In this document: one piece after another, positions 56,567 through 64,000 of the stretch
Numbering within the stretch: position 1 is the stretch's first letter
Layout of the letters: each line of letters opens with the position of its first letter
Assembly: GCA_050740235.1 (NCBI GenBank)
Contig: JBOIDB010000094.1
Location: 23,060 to 87,059, forward strand
Direction: 5' to 3'
Length of the DNA stretch: 64,000 nucleotides
From: JACDCP01 sp050740235
GTDB lineage: Bacteria > Pseudomonadota > Gammaproteobacteria > Steroidobacterales > JACDCP01
Position numbers and translations under genes: made by a program
The notes under the pieces: generated by a model
What the model was told of the DNA's origin: nothing
Databases searched by the model: none
What the model saw: only the letters and a program-made list of their open reading frames with translations

Positions 56567-57433
56567 TTAGGGCGGGTCGCGATGAGGCACTATCTCGTCG
56601 AACACGAGTCGCCAGCCTTCCGGCCGCATCTGCCAGATGCGCGCGTAGTAGCCGATCGTGTCCTGCCCACCGGCCGTCCAGCGCGCGCTGCCATAGGTGA
56701 AAACCATATCGCCCGCTTGTGAAGCAGCCGCGCCTGCGGCTTCGAAGCGTATCGCGTGAGCATGCTCTGCGAGCGCGGCGCGCGACGCTTCGAGCCCGAC
56801 TGCGCGCGGCAGAGAAGCGCGATTGACCCGTGCGTCAGCGGAAAGGCGGCTGGCGATAGCAGCGGGCGCGTCCTGCGCGGCCTCCGCGGCGAGGGCTGCG
56901 TCCAGCGCTTTCACGGCACGCAGAGCGTCTTGCTCGGATTCACCGTCTCGCGCCGCGACCGGCATTTGCTCCACAGTGGCATCCTGCGCCGGTGGCGCGT
57001 CGTCCAGCACATCGACGCCGCCGTCGAAGATCCACTTCCAGCCGCCATCCGGCTGCTTGCGCCAGACCGTGAAATAATGCCCGACATAACCCTGGCCGAT
57101 GAATGAGTAAGGGCCGGTCGTGAAGCCGAAATCCCCGGAGCGCGCGATCCCTGCGTAGGCCGGCCACCATTGTAGCGGCGAGCCGCCCTCATCGTCGTCA
57201 GGCGTCAAAGTGGACATGACCTTCACCGGACCGGGGTTGAGACCGATCGCATCGGCAGTGGCGAAAGCACGCACACCGGCATTCCATCCATTCGCCGCCA
57301 CTTCCGCCGCAAACGCGCGCTCGGCAGCAATGATCGGCGCTGCGTCGATTGCGGTTTCCGCGGGCGGATTCGGCGCGCAGGCGGCCAGGGCGGTGGCACA
57401 GTAAATGAGGCTGTATGCGTATCGGCGCGACAT
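56567..57433 (-). CDS. Lipoprotein with NTF2-like (DUF4440-type) domains
   Basis: This 288-residue protein starts with a lipoprotein signal ending in the lipobox ALAAC (about residue 18), so it should be lipid-anchored in the envelope. Residues about 30-140 and 175-285 look like two NTF2/DUF4440-type units. The pairs DFGFTTGPYSFIGQG / MVFTYGSARWTAGG and FTVWRKQPDGGWKWIFDGGV / YARIWQMRPEGWRLVFDEIV are clearly repeated, a tandem duplication. The function is unknown. An in-frame ATG at 57496 is an alternative start. Confidence 0.72.
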   Translation of the reverse strand: MSRRYAYSLIYCATALAACAPNPPAETAIDAAPIIAAERAFAAEVAANGWNAGVRAFATADAIGLNPGPVKVMSTLTPDDDEGGSPLQWWPAYAGIARSGDFGFTTGPYSFIGQGYVGHYFTVWRKQPDGGWKWIFDGGVDVLDDAPPAQDATVEQMPVAARDGESEQDALRAVKALDAALAAEAAQDAPAAIASRLSADARVNRASLPRAVGLEASRAALAEHAHAIRFEAAGAAASQAGDMVFTYGSARWTAGGQDTIGYYARIWQMRPEGWRLVFDEIVPHRDPP

Positions 57434-57699
57434 CGGCGAGCCGGGTGGCGAGGATTGCGAGAAACCTTCGTTCGAGCGCAAATAAAGCGGTTGCATTTTA
57501 TTTTCTGCCCCCGGCCTGTACCGTCTCCCGTCGGAAACAGACAACGCCGTAGTGGATTCGTATCGGGATAGAGGCCACGAGAATCGCACAAGTTCCGTTT
57601 TCCTCGCGCCCGGGGCGTGTCCCTGCACGCCTGCCGCCGACACGCTAAGCTTGCGCGGGAAACAGCCCGCCACCGCGGGCCCGAGGGGGATCCCGAGGC

Positions 57700-59187
57700 A
57701 TGACCGCCAGCACGCCGCTGCTCGTCACCTTTGCCGTCTACCTGCTGGCGATGGTCGCCATCGGCTTCATTGCCTGGCGCTCCACCAAGAGCTTCGACGA
57801 CTACATCCTCGGCGGTCGTTCACTGGGCAGTTACGTCACCGCGCTGTCGGCCGGCGCCTCCGACATGAGCGGGTGGCTGCTGCTCGGTCTGCCCGGCGCG
57901 CTGTATGCCGGCGGGTTGTCGGAAGCCTGGATCGCGCTCGGGCTGATGGTCGGCGCCTGGTGCAACTGGAAATTCGTGGCCGGGCCTCTGCGGATCTATA
58001 CCGAGCGCACCGGTAACGCGCTGACCCTGCCGGACTACTTCACCACGCGCTTCGCCGGCGAAGGCCGCGTGCTGCGCGTTCTGTCGGCGCTGGTAATCCT
58101 GGTGTTCTTTGCCATCTATGCGGCATCCGGCATCGTCGCCGGCGCACGGCTGTTCGAGAGCGTGTTCGGCCTGCCGTATGCGCAGGCGCTGTGGTGGGGC
58201 GCGGCAGCTACGATTCTGTATACGCTGGTCGGCGGCTTCCTCGCGGTGAGCTGGACCGACACGGTGCAGGCCACGCTGATGATCTTCGCGTTGATCGTGA
58301 CGCCGGTGATCGTGTTGCTGAACGTCGGCGGCGTGCAGCCGAGTCTCGAGCTGATCGGGCAAATCGATCCGGAACGGCTGAAGTGGGTGGGCGCCGGCGG
58401 CACGGTCGCGGTTGTTTCGGCGCTGGCCTGGGGCCTCGGCTACTTCGGCCAGCCGCATATCCTCGCGCGGTTCATGGCCGCGGACGGCCTGAGCACGATC
58501 CCGAAGGCGCGGCGCATCGGCATGACCTGGATGGTGCTGTGCCTGTTCGGCGCGATGTCGGTCGGCTTCCTGGGCATCGCATACTTCGGCGCGCATCCGG
58601 AGCAGGGCGGGATGGTGGGCGAGAATCCGGAGCGCGTATTCATCGCGCTCTCGGGACTGTTGTTCAACCCGTGGATCGCCGGCGTGCTGCTGTCGGCCAT
58701 CCTCGCGGCGATCATGAGCACGCTGTCATGCCAGCTGCTGGTGTGCTCGAGCGCATTGACGGAAGATTTCTACCGCGGCTTCCTGCGCCCGCAGGCGAGC
58801 CAGCGCGAGCTGGTCTGGTTCGGCCGCGCGATGGTGCTGGCCGTGTCGCTGGTCGCTATCGCCATCGCACGTGATCCGAACAGCCGGGTGCTCGGTCTCG
58901 TCGCTTACGCCTGGGCCGGGTTCGGCGCGGCGTTCGGGCCGGTCGTGCTGTTCTCGCTGTTCTGGAAACGCATGACCCGGCGCGGCGCTCTGGGCGGCAT
59001 GCTGATCGGCGCACTGACCGTCGTGCTCTGGCCGATGACCGGCAGCGCGCTGTACGAGATGGTGCCGGGGGTTGCGTTCGCCTCGATCGCGATCGTGCTG
59101 GCCAGCCTGCTCGACAGTCCGCCGCTGCCGCATGTACAGGCCGCACACGACGCGGTGCAGGCCGAGCTGCGCGCTGTCGGCTATTGA
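57700..59187 (+). CDS. putP: Sodium/proline symporter
   Basis: This 495-residue member of the solute:sodium symporter family has 13 membrane segments. The PutP hallmarks are LSAGASDMSGWLLLGLPGAL, which holds the sodium and proline site, RTGNALTLPDYFTTRF, and GYFGQPHILARFMA. It imports proline with sodium for nutrition or osmoprotection. The leader (57650-57699) has several GCGGG / CCCGC pairs that could fold, but no clear single hairpin. It ends 2 bases from the convergent VOC gene. Confidence 0.94.
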   Translation: MTASTPLLVTFAVYLLAMVAIGFIAWRSTKSFDDYILGGRSLGSYVTALSAGASDMSGWLLLGLPGALYAGGLSEAWIALGLMVGAWCNWKFVAGPLRIYTERTGNALTLPDYFTTRFAGEGRVLRVLSALVILVFFAIYAASGIVAGARLFESVFGLPYAQALWWGAAATILYTLVGGFLAVSWTDTVQATLMIFALIVTPVIVLLNVGGVQPSLELIGQIDPERLKWVGAGGTVAVVSALAWGLGYFGQPHILARFMAADGLSTIPKARRIGMTWMVLCLFGAMSVGFLGIAYFGAHPEQGGMVGENPERVFIALSGLLFNPWIAGVLLSAILAAIMSTLSCQLLVCSSALTEDFYRGFLRPQASQRELVWFGRAMVLAVSLVAIAIARDPNSRVLGLVAYAWAGFGAAFGPVVLFSLFWKRMTRRGALGGMLIGALTVVLWPMTGSALYEMVPGVAFASIAIVLASLLDSPPLPHVQAAHDAVQAELRAVGY

Positions 59188-59189
59188 CG

Positions 59190-59585
59190 CTATTGTGCCA
59201 ACTCCTGCGTCGGCTCGTAGGTGCGAATTTCAACAATGTGCCCGTCCGGGTCGTCGAAATACACGGCGTCGGCCATGCCTCTTGCGCCGAACGACCGGCC
59301 GACAGTGCCGCTGTTCCTGTCGGAGGGTCCGCCGCCGAACGGGATCTGAAACTGCATCAATCGTCGATGCGCCGCCTCGAACTCCGTGCGATCCAGACTG
59401 AATGCCAGGTGGGTCGGGTGCTGCGGCGCCTGCTGCCTCAGGTCGAGGGTCAGCCCGTCGTTCACCCTTACCACCTCGAACGGTCCGACCCTGCCCTCGT
59501 GCTCGAAGTCCAGCACTCGCTGATAGAAACGCGCCGACTCGGCAGCGTCACGAACCCTCAGGATAGTGTGATCGAGCGAAATCAT
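59190..59585 (-). CDS. VOC-family (glyoxalase/bleomycin-resistance fold) protein
   Basis: This 131-residue metal-site protein has the N-terminal LDHTILRVRDAAESARFYQ and the C-terminal AVYFDDPDGHIVEI, with the histidine and glutamate that usually bind the metal. The central ERxxP region lacks features that would decide substrate. Its start overlaps the DoxX-like gene as ATGA, so the two are coupled. It may be a dioxygenase, a glyoxalase or a resistance protein. Confidence 0.85.
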   Translation of the reverse strand: MISLDHTILRVRDAAESARFYQRVLDFEHEGRVGPFEVVRVNDGLTLDLRQQAPQHPTHLAFSLDRTEFEAAHRRLMQFQIPFGGGPSDRNSGTVGRSFGARGMADAVYFDDPDGHIVEIRTYEPTQELAQ

Positions 59586-60007
59586 CGATCGTCTTTGGCC
59601 CGCAGGGGAATGAGAGAACGCACGCCGCGGTCGCGCAGGAACAGCCCGCCCCAGGCCAGCAGGCCGAGGTACGCGCCGAACAGCAGATGGCTGAACATCG
59701 GCGATCCGACGCGCAGGTGAGTCGCGATCGCACCGCCCAGCAGTCCGGTCAGCAGGGTCGCGCCAAGCACGGACGTGCGAGGGAACGCATAAAGCGCGGT
59801 ACAGGCGAGCACGAGCACGCCGAGGCCGCGAGCCTGGCTCGCGGTCCCGGAGTATCCGAGCTGTTGCATCGTCTCCGTGACCGCCGCCAGTGGGACCAGC
59901 TTCATGATGCCGTCCATGATGAGAAACAGCACGACCAGGGCGCTGATGATGCGCCCGGTCCAGAGCGCAGGGTTCGACACCGACGTCGCAGGGATAGTCT
60001 TTTGCAC
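59582..60007 (-). CDS. DoxX-like membrane protein 2
   Basis: This 141-residue protein has four hydrophobic segments and the DoxX_2-type start WTGRIISALVVLFLIMDGIMKL, followed by LGVLVLACTALYAFPRTSVLGA cut here for length. Such proteins often sit beside VOC, SRPBCC and YCII genes. Function is unknown. It overlaps the VOC gene by 4 bases. The 98 bases upstream hold no clear promoter. Confidence 0.75.
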   Translation of the reverse strand: MQKTIPATSVSNPALWTGRIISALVVLFLIMDGIMKLVPLAAVTETMQQLGYSGTASQARGLGVLVLACTALYAFPRTSVLGATLLTGLLGGAIATHLRVGSPMFSHLLFGAYLGLLAWGGLFLRDRGVRSLIPLRAKDDR

Positions 60008-60105
60008 GGCTTCGTTACCTCGATGTCATTCACGAACAGCCTTTGCCGGATATTGGCCGGGCCCGTCGAGATCAGGGACGAGGGCCGTATCCGGCCCGGC
60101 CCGGA

Positions 60106-60555
60106 TTACGCGACGGCTTTCTGTGAGGCCTCGGAGCCGGCGTTCCAATTCGGTTTCTCGCAGTTGACCATCCACGGGATGCCGAATCGATCGACGAACA
60201 TGCCAAATCGGGTCGCCCAGAAGGTCTCCTGGAGCGGCATCTGAATCGTGCCGTTGTCGGACAACGCATTGTAGATGCGCTCCGCTTCTTCCGGGTCGTC
60301 GAAGTGGAGCGACACGGAAATGCCCTTGGGCTCTTCCTGATAGCCCGGCGGGTTGTCGGAGGCCATCAATACGTGATTCTCCAGCATCAAGCGCGCGTGC
60401 ATGATCTTGTTTCGCCATTCGGCCGGCATGTCCTCACAGCCGGGCGAATCTCCGAAGGGGAGCATCGCCACGATCTTGCCGCCGAGACACTGCGCATAGA
60501 AGTTGAACGCTTCCTCGCACTGGCCGTTGAAACTCAGATAAGGGTTGAGATGCAT
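60106..60555 (-). CDS. PhnB-like VOC protein
   Basis: This 149-residue protein is of the PhnB/3-demethylubiquinone-methyltransferase-like VOC group. It shows LNPYLSFNGQCEEAFNFYAQ at the start, then MLPFGDSPGCEDMP, IMHARLMLENHVLMASD and the C-terminal FWATRFGMFVDRFGIPWMVN. The catalytic role is unknown for most members. Relatives are typically clustered with DGPF/YCII proteins and ECF sigma factors. Its upstream region has the ECF42-type element at 60593-60619, giving a leader of about 35 bases. Confidence 0.9.
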   Translation of the reverse strand: MHLNPYLSFNGQCEEAFNFYAQCLGGKIVAMLPFGDSPGCEDMPAEWRNKIMHARLMLENHVLMASDNPPGYQEEPKGISVSLHFDDPEEAERIYNALSDNGTIQMPLQETFWATRFGMFVDRFGIPWMVNCEKPNWNAGSEASQKAVA

Positions 60556-60592
60556 GGTGTGTTCCTCGAGTTGACAGGTCGTTCTGCTACTG

Positions 60593-60619
60593 GTCGATCG
60601 GGCACCAGCCGGATCGACA
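60593..60619 (-). promoter_or_regulatory. Putative ECF42-type promoter before the PhnB-like gene
   Basis: On the minus strand TGTCGA (60619-60614), 17 bases and CGAC (60596-60593) repeat exactly the element and spacing at 15640-15666. The distance to the start codon is suitable. Confidence 0.6.
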
Positions 60620-60730
60620 TGCGTGGCCGCCTTTTCGGGACCGGATCGGGAAAGGCCGAGGCAAATCCGTATCCGGAACGGAAAAACCCCGGCCTTCCCA
60701 TGCGTCCGCCGATCCGGCGGCGCGCCGCGA

Positions 60731-61147
60731 CTACTGCCTTGCGGCTGCCTGCGCGCGCTGGCGCTCCTCCTGCTTACGAAGCTCCGGAGTGAATTCGGCG
60801 CCGAAATCTTCCGCCTCGAACACCTGGCGGATTTCGATCTCGCCGTCTTCGAAGGGGACTCGCTTGGCCCATTCGATCGCCTCCTCCTTCGACTCGACCT
60901 TGAACAGCCAGAAGCCGGCAACCAGGTCCTCCGTCTCCGGAAACGGCCCATTGCGCACGGTCCGCTTCTTGCCTGAAAACCGCACGCGCGCGCCTTTCGA
61001 GCTCGCCTGGAGTCCCTCGCCCGCGAGCATCACGCCGGCTTTCGTCAGCGCCTCGTTGTACTTGCCCATCTCGGTCAGCAGCTTCTCGCTCGGCATGACG
61101 CCCGCTTCCGAGTCCTTGTCGGCTTTGACTATCACCATGAATCGCAT
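60731..61147 (-). CDS. YCII-family protein (NGPF variant)
   Basis: This 138-residue protein starts MRFMVIVKADKDSEAG and carries RNGPFPETEDLVAGFWLF, so the DGPF motif has an asparagine in place of the aspartate. A basic, glutamine-rich tail (ELRKQEERQRAQAAARQ) follows the domain. An AAAGGAG site lies 7 bases before ATG 61147; an ATG two codons earlier (61153) is less well placed. It is upstream of the PhnB-like gene on the same strand with a 175-base gap, which holds the separate promoter for that gene. Confidence 0.88.
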   Translation of the reverse strand: MRFMVIVKADKDSEAGVMPSEKLLTEMGKYNEALTKAGVMLAGEGLQASSKGARVRFSGKKRTVRNGPFPETEDLVAGFWLFKVESKEEAIEWAKRVPFEDGEIEIRQVFEAEDFGAEFTPELRKQEERQRAQAAARQ

Positions 61148-61484
61148 TGTCATACTCCTTTCATTTCGGGTCGGGTGCCCGGTTTCCGGGCGGTTTCGAC
61201 CGGTCGAGACCGGCCTCTACTCACTTGTCGAACGGGGCGGCGCGAAATAGACATTGTGAGCAGTTCGCCCGTCGTGAGTTCCACAAAACTTCGACCGGAG
61301 TTTCGAACCCGGACTTGCCATTGGCCGCAGCTCGCGCCGACCTTCGTTTCTATCTCTGGTCGTGCGGGTACAGGAAACTGCCATTGCCGCAGCGAATACG
61401 ATAGCAAGACCCGGGGTGTCTTCAGGTTCCGTAACTCGTAGAGTGCATCCATGGAACGGTTCGATGGGGGAGAAGGAGGTATTC
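61148..61484. other. 337-base divergent intergenic region with palindromes
   Basis: It contains GCCCGG-TTT-CCGGGC (61177-61191), the 12-base palindrome TCGACCGGTCGA (61196-61207), both in the leader of the YCII gene, and on the plus strand TGTCGA-N17-AGAC (61226-61252), one base from the ECF42-type element. Short in-frame starts at 61452 and 61467 precede the oxygenase gene. I see no further gene. Confidence 0.45.
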
Positions 61485-62231
61485 ATGCTGGCGCGTGACA
61501 AACTGTTCGACGTTGCTTCGGCGAAAGGCGTGGCCGACCGGGTGAAGGCGATCGATTGGGCGCAGGTCTCGAGCGCACTCGATGCTCAGGGCAGCGCCGT
61601 GATCGAGCGTCTGAGCTCGCCGGCGGAGTGCGCCATGCTCACTGGGTTATATACGAACGACGACAACTTCCGCAGTCGGGTGATCATGGCACGGCATGGC
61701 TTCGGCCGCGGTGAGTACAAGTACTTCGACCATCCGTTGCCCGATCTCGTTGTCCGCCTGCGCACGGCGCTCTACCCGCCCCTGGCCGCGGTAGCCAATC
61801 GCTGGAATGCGGCGATAGGCATCGACGTCCGGTTTCCGGGCAAGCATGCCGAATTCATCGAACGCTGCCATGCGGCGGGCCAGTCGCGGCCGACGCCGCT
61901 ACTGCTGCAGTACGGCGTCGATGACTTCAACTGCCTGCACCAGGATCTTTACGGCGAGCATGTCTTCCCTTTGCAGCTCACCATCCTGCTGTCCGAACCC
62001 GGCCGCGATTTCACGGGCGGCGAGTTCGTGCTGACCGAGCAGCGCCCGCGCAGGCAGTCACGGCCCGAGGTCGTGCCGCTTCGCCAGGGTGACGCTGTCG
62101 TGTTCGCGGTTCACCAGCGTCCCGTGAAGGGCACGCGCGGTTTCTACCGGGTGAATATGCGCCATGGCGTCAGCCGCGTGCGCTCCGGGCATCGCCACAC
62201 GCTCGGGATCATTTTTCACGACGCGGCCTGA
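61485..62231 (+). CDS. 2OG-Fe(II) oxygenase of the damaged-DNA (Oxygenase-NA) family
   Basis: This 248-residue protein has the iron ligands HQD (NCLHQDLYGEHVFPLQ) and a distal histidine in VNMRHGVSRVRSGHRHTLGI with the 2-oxoglutarate arginine. The conserved FRSRVIMARHGFGRGEYKYF and EFVLTEQRPRRQSRPEVVPL cut to EFVLTEQRPR identify the Pfam family named for oxidative repair of damaged DNA, which is often fused to or near Ada. Here ada is 46 kb away. The ribosome site AGAAGGAGGT is very strong. An alternative role is protein prolyl hydroxylation. Confidence 0.88.
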   Translation: MLARDKLFDVASAKGVADRVKAIDWAQVSSALDAQGSAVIERLSSPAECAMLTGLYTNDDNFRSRVIMARHGFGRGEYKYFDHPLPDLVVRLRTALYPPLAAVANRWNAAIGIDVRFPGKHAEFIERCHAAGQSRPTPLLLQYGVDDFNCLHQDLYGEHVFPLQLTILLSEPGRDFTGGEFVLTEQRPRRQSRPEVVPLRQGDAVVFAVHQRPVKGTRGFYRVNMRHGVSRVRSGHRHTLGIIFHDAA

Positions 62232-62235
62232 ACGG

Positions 62236-62266
62236 GCCGGCGGCCGAACGTCCGGGATCCGCCGGC
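62236..62266. terminator. GC-rich hairpin between oxygenase and GST genes
   Basis: GCCGGCGG (62236-62243) and CCGCCGGC (62259-62266) form a perfect 8-base stem with a 15-base loop just after the oxygenase stop, touching the convergent GST stop. No T-run follows on either strand. Confidence 0.45.
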
Positions 62267-62916
62267 TACTGCTTCGGAAAGGACTTGAAGTACGGTTGCG
62301 CTTCCTCGAGGACCCGGGCGAAGGACGGGCGTTTCTTCAGCCGGTCCAGATAGGCCGCCGCGTGCTTGCGCGCGTCGCCGAAGGGCATCACGAGGTTTGC
62401 GTAAAACAGGGCCGGCGCGGCGCCGCAGTCGGCCATGCCGAATTCATCGCCCATGGCCCAGGTCTTCGCCTCCATGTCCTCGTTTACCATGCCCAAGGCA
62501 GTGTGCAGTAACACCCGGGCCTGCTCCACTCCGTGCGGGTCGTTCTTTCCCGCCGGACGAATCCGGTCGGTGACGATCTTCTGCATCGGCTCGTTCACGT
62601 AATGGTCGTAGAAGCGATCGCGCAAGCGTGTCTGTCGCGCGAGGTCCGCGTCGGCGGGTACGAGCTGCGACTTGCCCGGGTAATGCTGCGCCAGGTACTC
62701 GATGATGATGCTCGACTCGGGGACCGTCCGGTCCCTCGCCTCGTCGCGCAGCACCGGGAACCTGCCGATGGGCCAGATCTTCTTGAAGTCCACGCGGGAG
62801 GTCTCGTCGAGGAGGTCGACGATGTGCGGCTCGAAGGGCGTGTCGTTCTCGTAGAAGGCGATGAGCGCCTTCTGGCAGAACGATGAGAGAGGATGGAAGT
62901 AGAGCCTGAGAGACAT
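62266..62916 (-). CDS. Glutathione S-transferase
   Basis: This 216-residue cytosolic enzyme has a thioredoxin-like N-terminal domain: LRLYFHPLSSFCQKALIAFY with the candidate catalytic serine or cysteine, then IWPIGRFPVL with the cis-proline and VPESSIIIEYL with the glutathione-binding ES pair. An all-helical C-terminal domain contains WAMGDEFGMADCGAAPALFY. It conjugates or reduces electrophiles with glutathione; the substrate is unknown. It is the last of three minus-strand genes with SRPBCC and DUF1579, 53 bases after the former. Confidence 0.93.
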   Translation of the reverse strand: MSLRLYFHPLSSFCQKALIAFYENDTPFEPHIVDLLDETSRVDFKKIWPIGRFPVLRDEARDRTVPESSIIIEYLAQHYPGKSQLVPADADLARQTRLRDRFYDHYVNEPMQKIVTDRIRPAGKNDPHGVEQARVLLHTALGMVNEDMEAKTWAMGDEFGMADCGAAPALFYANLVMPFGDARKHAAAYLDRLKKRPSFARVLEEAQPYFKSFPKQ

Positions 62917-62969
62917 GCGGAGGACTCCCTTTCGTTCGTGCGTAGTGTTCCGATGATCGGCGGAGCTCG

Positions 62970-63443
62970 TCAGCCGCTCGCGGACTCGCGCCGCAGCTCC
63001 GCGCCCAGCGCGTCCAGGAGACCGCGTGTGCCCTGCTCGCGCTGGGCCGGGCCGTCGTAGCCGTCGAGGAAGGCGCCCTGCTCGGTGAAGAGCAGCCGGG
63101 TGCCGGAGCCCTCGGGCGCGAGCTCCACCGTCGTCAAGGACGCGGAGATCCGCTTCTCGGCCACCGTCATGGTGTAGGTAAGGACGATGCGTCGGTCCTG
63201 CACGATGTCCTGGTAGACCGTGTCGTTGCGGATGGCCGGCCCTCCCCGATAGCGGAAACGGCTTTGTTCGCGGCCCCCGACGCGGAAATCGGCCTCGAAC
63301 TCGTCGACCTCCCAGCCCTCGCCTTCCGCGAACCAGCGGCGCTTGGCCGCAGGATCGGCAAAGGCGGAAAAGACCCGTGCCGGCGAGGCGTCGTAGGTGC
63401 GCTCGATGGCGAAGGTGGCGTGCGTCACGGATCGCTCGGCCAT
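62970..63443 (-). CDS. SRPBCC (AHSA1-type) protein
   Basis: This 157-residue protein has the START-like AHSA1 pattern FAIERTYDASPARVFSAFAD, KRRWFAEGEGWEV and the C-terminal GTRLLFTEQGAFLDGYDG. The family binds hydrophobic ligands; no function is known for this branch. It is commonly linked to DGPF/YCII and GST genes. GAAGGAGA precedes ATG 63443; the in-frame ATG at 63470 is less likely. Confidence 0.9.
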   Translation of the reverse strand: MAERSVTHATFAIERTYDASPARVFSAFADPAAKRRWFAEGEGWEVDEFEADFRVGGREQSRFRYRGGPAIRNDTVYQDIVQDRRIVLTYTMTVAEKRISASLTTVELAPEGSGTRLLFTEQGAFLDGYDGPAQREQGTRGLLDALGAELRRESASG

Positions 63444-63515
63444 GTTGTTCTCCTTCACTAGTGCTTGCATAGTGCAATCCGCGAGCGAGCCGCAGCCGCT
63501 CGCCCGGCTGCGCCG

Positions 63516-63998
63516 TTATTTCTTGCGCCGGTAATGCGCCGTCACGAACTCCTGCCACTCGCCGTCGTCGCCCAGCATGCGCGATGTCAGCACCCGGTGG
63601 TCGTCGCTCCTCAGCTCGATCGCGTCCTGGAACTTCGTCATCTTTCCATCGGCGGTGAAGTTCGGGCCCTCGGCGTCGAGCGTCAGCACCTTCCCGGCTG
63701 CGTCCAACGCGCCGTCATACACCCAGAGATGCGTCATCATCGAGGCGATGAACGTGCCCGTGAACCGCTGCTTCCGCGGGTCGTAGCCCAACGTCATGAT
63801 CGTCGTCGCGGCGCCGCCGTCGGGCATCTCGCCCTGCCCCTCCGCCACCATCCAGAGTCCTCCGAGCGAGCGGACGGTCTCGGAGCCCGCGCTCTTGAAC
63901 GGCGGTTGTCCCGGCCCCATGCTGCACTCGATCTCGTAGGCCCACTCGCCGACGAGCCGCTGGAGCCAATGGTGTTCCTTCTGCGGTTCGGCCTTCAT
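63516..63998 (-). CDS. DUF1579 family protein
   Basis: This 160-residue protein starts MKAEPQKEHHWLQRLVGEWA, the usual DUF1579 start, so the gene is probably complete although its ribosome site lies outside the window. The family motifs ETVRSLGGLWMVAEGQGEMPD cut to GGLWMVAEG and TLGYDPRKQRFTGTFI are present. It is a predicted lipocalin-like beta-barrel of unknown role. It is first in the DUF1579-SRPBCC-GST set. Confidence 0.88.
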   Translation of the reverse strand: MKAEPQKEHHWLQRLVGEWAYEIECSMGPGQPPFKSAGSETVRSLGGLWMVAEGQGEMPDGGAATTIMTLGYDPRKQRFTGTFIASMMTHLWVYDGALDAAGKVLTLDAEGPNFTADGKMTKFQDAIELRSDDHRVLTSRMLGDDGEWQEFVTAHYRRKK

Positions 63999-64000
63999 CG

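Noticed and set aside
57650..57699. Riboswitch or attenuator in the putP leader
   Set aside because: Several GCGGG/CCCGC pairs can fold in more than one way, but no known riboswitch core or leader peptide is seen.
61148..61252. An ECF42-type element for the second YCII gene on the minus strand
   Set aside because: The best hexamer GGTCGA is followed at 17 bases by GCAC, too far from CGAC.

Overview
The window is GC-rich, densely coded bacterial chromosome. I found no rRNA, tRNA, CRISPR array, insertion sequence or phage gene. The gene families point to a Gammaproteobacterium, probably near Xanthomonadales or Steroidobacterales. They include an NtrC-regulated ABC efflux cluster with several MacB/FtsX-type permeases, TolB-like/TPR membrane proteins, an E. 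coli-type 6-phosphogluconate dehydrogenase and UppP, and an Ada with the E. coli domain layout. This placement is an inference from gene families, not from a phylogenetic marker.

Layout. (1) 1-10900, plus strand: a tightly overlapping carbohydrate operon, zwf (cut by the left edge)-pgi-tal (with EF-hands)-gnd-polyphosphate-type glucokinase-glycogen debranching enzyme-GH63-like glucosidase. It would release glucose from alpha-glucans, phosphorylate it and burn it through the oxidative pentose phosphate route. A GH15 glucoamylase at 28124-30523 fits the same job. (2) 10991-17684: an exported amidohydrolase, a Rieske oxygenase, Ada, and small stress-type genes (zinc ribbon, DUF899, DUF1801, GFA). 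(3) 18004-24051: a 14-TM drug exporter, a MarR-GNAT fusion facing an SDR gene, a YadGH-like ABC exporter and a DoxX protein. (4) 24026-36188, all minus strand: two TolB/TPR proteins, an ECF42-type sigma factor with its YCII/DGPF partner, GH15, a PLP decarboxylase and an OmpR-type two-component system. (5) 36357-37955: a dihaem cytochrome of the reaction-centre type and a methyltransferase. (6) 38075-53515, plus strand: a sigma-54-type promoter followed by an adaptor, an ATPase, four large permeases, a second ATPase, an NtrC-type regulator and a histidine kinase with almost no periplasmic domain. (7) 53533-59187: OsmC, a small membrane protein, LtrA, UppP, a lipoprotein and PutP. (8) 59190-63998: mostly small minus-strand genes (VOC, DoxX, PhnB-like, YciI, GST, SRPBCC, DUF1579) around a plus-strand DNA-damage type 2OG oxygenase.

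The two most interesting regulatory signals are these. First, a near-consensus -24/-12 promoter sits directly before an ABC efflux operon that encodes its own sigma-54 activator, so the operon is probably autoregulated. Second, an identical TGTCGA-N17-CGAC element lies upstream of both the DUF899 gene (15.6 kb) and the PhnB-like gene (60.6 kb). It matches the promoter reported for ECF42 sigma factors, and such a sigma gene lies at 26.4-27.6 kb. Two very short ORFs that look like permease N-termini precede full permease genes and may be deletion scars or coupling leaders.
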